Assembly (NCBI GenBank): GCA_934096235.1
Contig: CAKOLO010000002.1
Span: forward strand, 372,001 to 436,000
DNA from: an uncultured Bacilli bacterium
GTDB lineage: Bacteria; Bacillota_I; Bacilli_A; RF39; UBA660
Direction of reading: 5' to 3'
DNA length: 64,000 nucleotides
Below the pieces are notes generated by a model that did not search any database, had not been told where the DNA came from, and was given only the letters and a program-made list of their open reading frames with translations. Shown here piece after piece: positions 61,374 to 64,000 of this stretch; within the stretch, counting starts at the first letter, position 1, and the number at the start of each line of letters is the position of its first letter. The translations under genes were made by a program, and so were the position numbers.

Positions 61374-61913
61374 ATGGAAACATTAAAAAAATTATATGAA
61401 GAAGAAATAGTTCCAAATTTAACTAAAAAGTTTAACTACACTACTAAAATGCAAGTTCCACGTTTAGAAAAAATTGTTCTAAATATGGGTGTAGGAGATG
61501 CTATTAATGATCAAAAGTTTTTAGATGCTGCTGTTCGTGACTTAGAAGCTATATCTGGTCAAAAGCCAGTAGTAACTACTGCTAAAAAGTCAATAGCAGG
61601 TTTCAAACTTAGAGAAGGAAATAAAATTGGTTGTAAGGTTACTTTAAGAGGAGATAATATGTATAACTTCTTAAATAAACTAATTACAATCGCTCTTCCA
61701 AGAGTTAGAGACTTTAGAGGTATTTCTAAGAATAGTTTTGATGGAAGAGGTAATTATACTCTTGGTATCAAAGAACAATTAGTATTTCCTGAAGTAGAAT
61801 ATGATCAAGTTATTAAGGTTAGAGGTTTAGATATCGTTATGGTAACTACTGCTAATACTAATGAAGAAGCTCTAGCATTATTAACTGAATTTGGGTTACC
61901 TTTTAGAAAGTAG
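61374..61913 (+). CDS. rplE: 50S ribosomal protein L5
   Basis: 179 residues, binds 5S rRNA and the P-site t[36 protein letters not shown] and [24 protein letters not shown] are typical. Closely follows rplX. Confidence 0.98.
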   Translation: METLKKLYEEEIVPNLTKKFNYTTKMQVPRLEKIVLNMGVGDAINDQKFLDAAVRDLEAISGQKPVVTTAKKSIAGFKLREGNKIGCKVTLRGDNMYNFLNKLITIALPRVRDFRGISKNSFDGRGNYTLGIKEQLVFPEVEYDQVIKVRGLDIVMVTTANTNEEALALLTEFGLPFRK

Positions 61914-61927
61914 GAAAGGAAATATTT

Positions 61928-62113
61928 ATGGCAAAGAAAAGTAAAGTTATAGCTCAACAAAGAGGTAGTAAATTCTCAACTAGAAATTATTCTAGATGTA
62001 CTAGATGTGGTCGTCCACATGGTGTATTAAGTAAATTTGGTCTATGCCGTATTTGCTTTAGAGAATTAGCATATAAAGGACAAATTCCTGGTGTTAAAAA
62101 ATCAAGTTGGTAA
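61928..62113 (+). CDS. rpsN: 30S ribosomal protein S14 type Z
   Basis: 61 residues, the short zinc-binding form. Four ligands are seen as [20 protein letters not shown] (two CxxC pairs), so this is the Zn-dependent paralogue typical of Gram-positive bacteria. AGGAAAGG precedes the ATG. A 148-base gap with hairpins follows before rpsH. Confidence 0.98.
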   Translation: MAKKSKVIAQQRGSKFSTRNYSRCTRCGRPHGVLSKFGLCRICFRELAYKGQIPGVKKSSW

Positions 62114-62117
62114 TATT

Positions 62118-62244
62118 ATTAATGGATAAAATCCATTAATGTTACTTACTAAGTTGTATATCTTTGTTAGATATTACATAAAAAATAATTTAAAAATCGC
62201 AGGAGTATTCCTGTAAAACCAAACATTAACAGGCGAGTGTTAAT
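62118..62244 (+). promoter_or_regulatory. Structured spacer between rpsN and rpsH
   Basis: The gap holds three hairpins: ATTAATGGAT/ATCCATTAAT (62118-62140, three-base loop, no T run), CAGGA/TCCTG (62200-62213), and ATTAACA/TGTTAAT (62225-62244). The last ends eight bases before the GGGAGG site of rpsH. All other gaps in this operon are under 25 bases, so a regulatory or processing role is likely but not identified. Confidence 0.5.
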
Positions 62245-62261
62245 AAGAAGGGAGGCCTATA

Positions 62262-62657
62262 ATGGTTAATGACACTATAGCAGATATGCTTACAAGAATT
62301 CGTAATGCTAATGCTATGAAGTACAAAACTGTTGAAATACCTGGTACTAAAATGACTAAGGGTATTGCAGATATTTTAACTAAAGAAGGTTTTATTGATG
62401 GTTATGATACTAATAAATTAGCTGTTGGTGAAATGATCGTGTTAAACCTTAAATATTCAAAAACTAAAGAAAGAGTAATCACTGGCTTAAAAAGAATAAG
62501 TAAACCAGGATTACGTGTATATGCTAAAGCTGATGAAATGCCAAGAGTTCTTAATGGACTAGGTATAGCTATTGTTTCTACATCAGAAGGTCTTATGACT
62601 GATAAGGAAGCTAGAGCTAAAAAACTTGGTGGAGAAGTTTTAGCTTACGTATGGTAG
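62262..62657 (+). CDS. rpsH: 30S ribosomal protein S8
   Basis: 131 residues binding the central domain of 16S r[18 protein letters not shown] and the C-terminal [28 protein letters not shown] are diagnostic. In Escherichia coli S8 represses the spc operon; the structured spacer just upstream could be an analogous site. GGGAGG precedes the ATG. Confidence 0.98.
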   Translation: MVNDTIADMLTRIRNANAMKYKTVEIPGTKMTKGIADILTKEGFIDGYDTNKLAVGEMIVLNLKYSKTKERVITGLKRISKPGLRVYAKADEMPRVLNGLGIAIVSTSEGLMTDKEARAKKLGGEVLAYVW

Positions 62658-62664
62658 GTGTGTT

Positions 62665-63210
62665 ATGAGTAGAATCGGAAATAGAATATTAGCTATTCCA
62701 TCTGGAGTAGAAGTTACTGTTGATGGAAATAAAGTAACAACAAAAGGACCAAAAGGAACATTAGAATTCAATTTTAAGAATGAAAATGTTAATGTTAAAG
62801 TTGAAGATGGTAAAGTAGTAACTACTAGAAACAATGATTTAAAAGTTTCTAAACAATTACACGGAACTACAAATTCAATTATAAACAATATGTTAATCGG
62901 TGTTAGTGAAGGATTTAAACGTGAACTAGAAATCAATGGTGTTGGTTATAGATTCCAAGTACAAGGAAATAAAATTATTATTTCTGCTGGATATAGTCAT
63001 CCTGTTGAGTTAGTTATTCCAGAAGGATTAAAAGTTGAAATGCCTGAAAAATCTACTACTGAATTAATAATTAGCGGATATGACAAACAATTAGTATCAG
63101 AATTTGCTGCTAATGTTAGAAAAGTAAGACAACCAGAACCATATAAGGGTAAAGGTATTAAGTATAAAGATGAACATATCCGTCGTAAAGAAGGAAAGAA
63201 AGCTGCATAG
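62665..63210 (+). CDS. rplF: 50S ribosomal protein L6
   Basis: 181 residues with two similar domains, near the GTPase centre. MSRIGNRILAIPSGVEV, ELEINGVGYRFQVQGN and RQPEPYKGKGIKYKDEHIRRKEGKKA are canonical. Confidence 0.98.
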   Translation: MSRIGNRILAIPSGVEVTVDGNKVTTKGPKGTLEFNFKNENVNVKVEDGKVVTTRNNDLKVSKQLHGTTNSIINNMLIGVSEGFKRELEINGVGYRFQVQGNKIIISAGYSHPVELVIPEGLKVEMPEKSTTELIISGYDKQLVSEFAANVRKVRQPEPYKGKGIKYKDEHIRRKEGKKAA

Positions 63211-63223
63211 GAGGTAAAAGGAA

Positions 63224-63577
63224 ATGATAAAAAAAGAATCAAAAAATGTTACAAGAATTAAAAGACATAAAAAAATCAGACAAACATTGTCTGGTACTGA
63301 ATCAACTCCTAGACTTTGTGTTTTTAGAAGTAATACAGCTATTTATGCACAATTAATCGATGATGTTAAGGGTGTTACATTAGCTAGTTCATCTTCTTTA
63401 GAACTAAAACTTAAAAATAATAATCTTGAAGCAGCTACTGCAGTAGGAAAAGATATTGCAGAAAAAGCTAAAAAAGCAAAGATCAAAACAGTTGTATTTG
63501 ATCGTGGCGGATATCTATATCACGGACGTGTTAAAGCATTAGCTGATGCAGCTCGTGAAAATGGACTAGAATTCTAG
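63224..63577 (+). CDS. rplR: 50S ribosomal protein L18
   Basis: 117 residues, binds 5S r[21 protein letters not shown] and the C-terminal [26 protein letters not shown] are diagnostic. AGGAGG precedes the ATG. Confidence 0.98.
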   Translation: MIKKESKNVTRIKRHKKIRQTLSGTESTPRLCVFRSNTAIYAQLIDDVKGVTLASSSSLELKLKNNNLEAATAVGKDIAEKAKKAKIKTVVFDRGGYLYHGRVKALADAARENGLEF

Positions 63578-63588
63578 GGAGGAAACGT

Positions 63589-64000
63589 ATGGACGGTAAA
63601 AGAAGAACTGATCGTGAACCTAAGAAACTTTATGAAGATAAAATTATCTCTATAGGAAAAGTTACAAAGGTTACACAAGGTGGACGTAATTTTAGATTTT
63701 CAGCTACAGTTGCTGTAGGAGATAGAAAAGGTAAAGTTGGAATTGGTACAGGTAAATCTAAAGAAATTCCAGTTGCTGTAAGCAAAGCAATTAAGGAAGC
63801 TGAAAAGAATATTGTACATGTAGATTTAGTTGATAATAGAACTATATCTCATGAAGTTACTGGTATATGTGGAGCTGCTAAAGTGTTAATTAGACCTGCT
63901 AAAGCTGGTCGTGGAATTATCGCTGGTGGAGCATCAAGAATAGTTTTAGAACTTGCTGGTGTTAAAGATGTTGTTGCTAAATCTTTAGGAAGCAATACAC
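63589..64000 (+). CDS. rpsE: 30S ribosomal protein S5 (3' partial)
   Basis: The first 137 codons of S5, cut off by the window end. It starts at ATG 63589 after GGGAGG. The dsRNA-binding-like fold is seen in [41 protein letters not shown] and [23 protein letters not shown]5 contributes to translational fidelity. Confidence 0.97.
   Translation, partial: MDGKRRTDREPKKLYEDKIISIGKVTKVTQGGRNFRFSATVAVGDRKGKVGIGTGKSKEIPVAVSKAIKEAEKNIVHVDLVDNRTISHEVTGICGAAKVLIRPAKAGRGIIAGGASRIVLELAGVKDVVAKSLGSNT

Noticed and set aside
1..64000. Possible Mycoplasma-type code in which TGA encodes Trp, suggested by the very low G+C content
   Set aside because: Many genes end cleanly with TGA at overlaps such as ATGA, tryptophan is encoded by TGG, and prfB (RF2) is present.

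Overview
This 64 kb window is a piece of a very A+T-rich bacterial chromosome from the Firmicutes (Bacillota), most probably the class Bacilli. It looks like one of the small, host-associated lineages around Erysipelotrichales/RF39, but that placement is inference from gene content and composition. Supporting signs are WhiA, an FtsEX plus EnvC/PcsB-like set, long-form HPF, an agr quorum-sensing locus, Spo0A, a zinc-type S14 (type Z) and a Firmicutes-type S10 leader. TGA is used as a stop (for example at 4845, 22782, 32461 and 43037) and release factor 2 is present, so the genetic code is the standard bacterial one, not the Mycoplasma code. Almost all genes are on the + strand. Only agrBD and clpP are on the - strand.

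Layout. 1-6.4 kb: end of an HtrA protease, a Ca2+-type P-ATPase, then a compact operon of a degenerate phosphoglycerate-mutase paralogue, an RDD membrane protein, RpiB and a SHOCT membrane protein. 6.4-10 kb: a degenerate M23 (SpoIIQ-like) protein, then a rearranged agr locus: agrA-agrC on + facing agrB-agrD on -, with an agrD of only 38 codons. 10.1-14.5 kb: cold-shock protein, an unknown protein, HPF and SecA. 14.6-29.6 kb: an accessory region lying between secA and prfB, which are usually adjacent in Bacilli. It holds envelope genes (LRR protein, AlkP-superfamily hydrolase, O-antigen-ligase-like protein, surface protein, VanW, DltA and DltC without DltB or DltD) and then a nucleotide and DNA 'house-cleaning' group (DUF84-Nudix fusion, nucleotidyltransferase, deoxyribosyltransferase-like, Nudix, uracil-DNA-glycosylase-like, WYL regulator).

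29.6-38 kb: prfB, ftsE-ftsX-envC-like, whiA, clpP, a TGS/uridine-kinase-like protein and gapA. 38-47 kb: a short G+C-richer transcription unit, glmS, and a five-gene operon (cotH with lamin-tail domains, VTC-type polyphosphate polymerase, DUF4956, a tandem-duplicated extracellular protein, a phosphodiester glycosidase), followed by a dNMP-kinase-like gene. These genes separate gapA from pgk-tpiA. 47.4-55.4 kb: pgk, tpiA, spo0A, gpmI, a membrane-anchored protein, a broken plsC-like gene and a UgtP-like glycosyltransferase. 55.4-64 kb: the S10-spc ribosomal protein operon from its leader through S5, which runs off the window.

The most rewarding places for a second look are the pseudo-iPGM, the inverted agr locus with its 21-bp-period repeats, the house-cleaning operon under a WYL regulator, the cotH/VTC/DUF4956/NAGPA operon, and the small structured transcript between gapA and glmS. 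No CRISPR array, tRNA, rRNA or insertion sequence was recognised.
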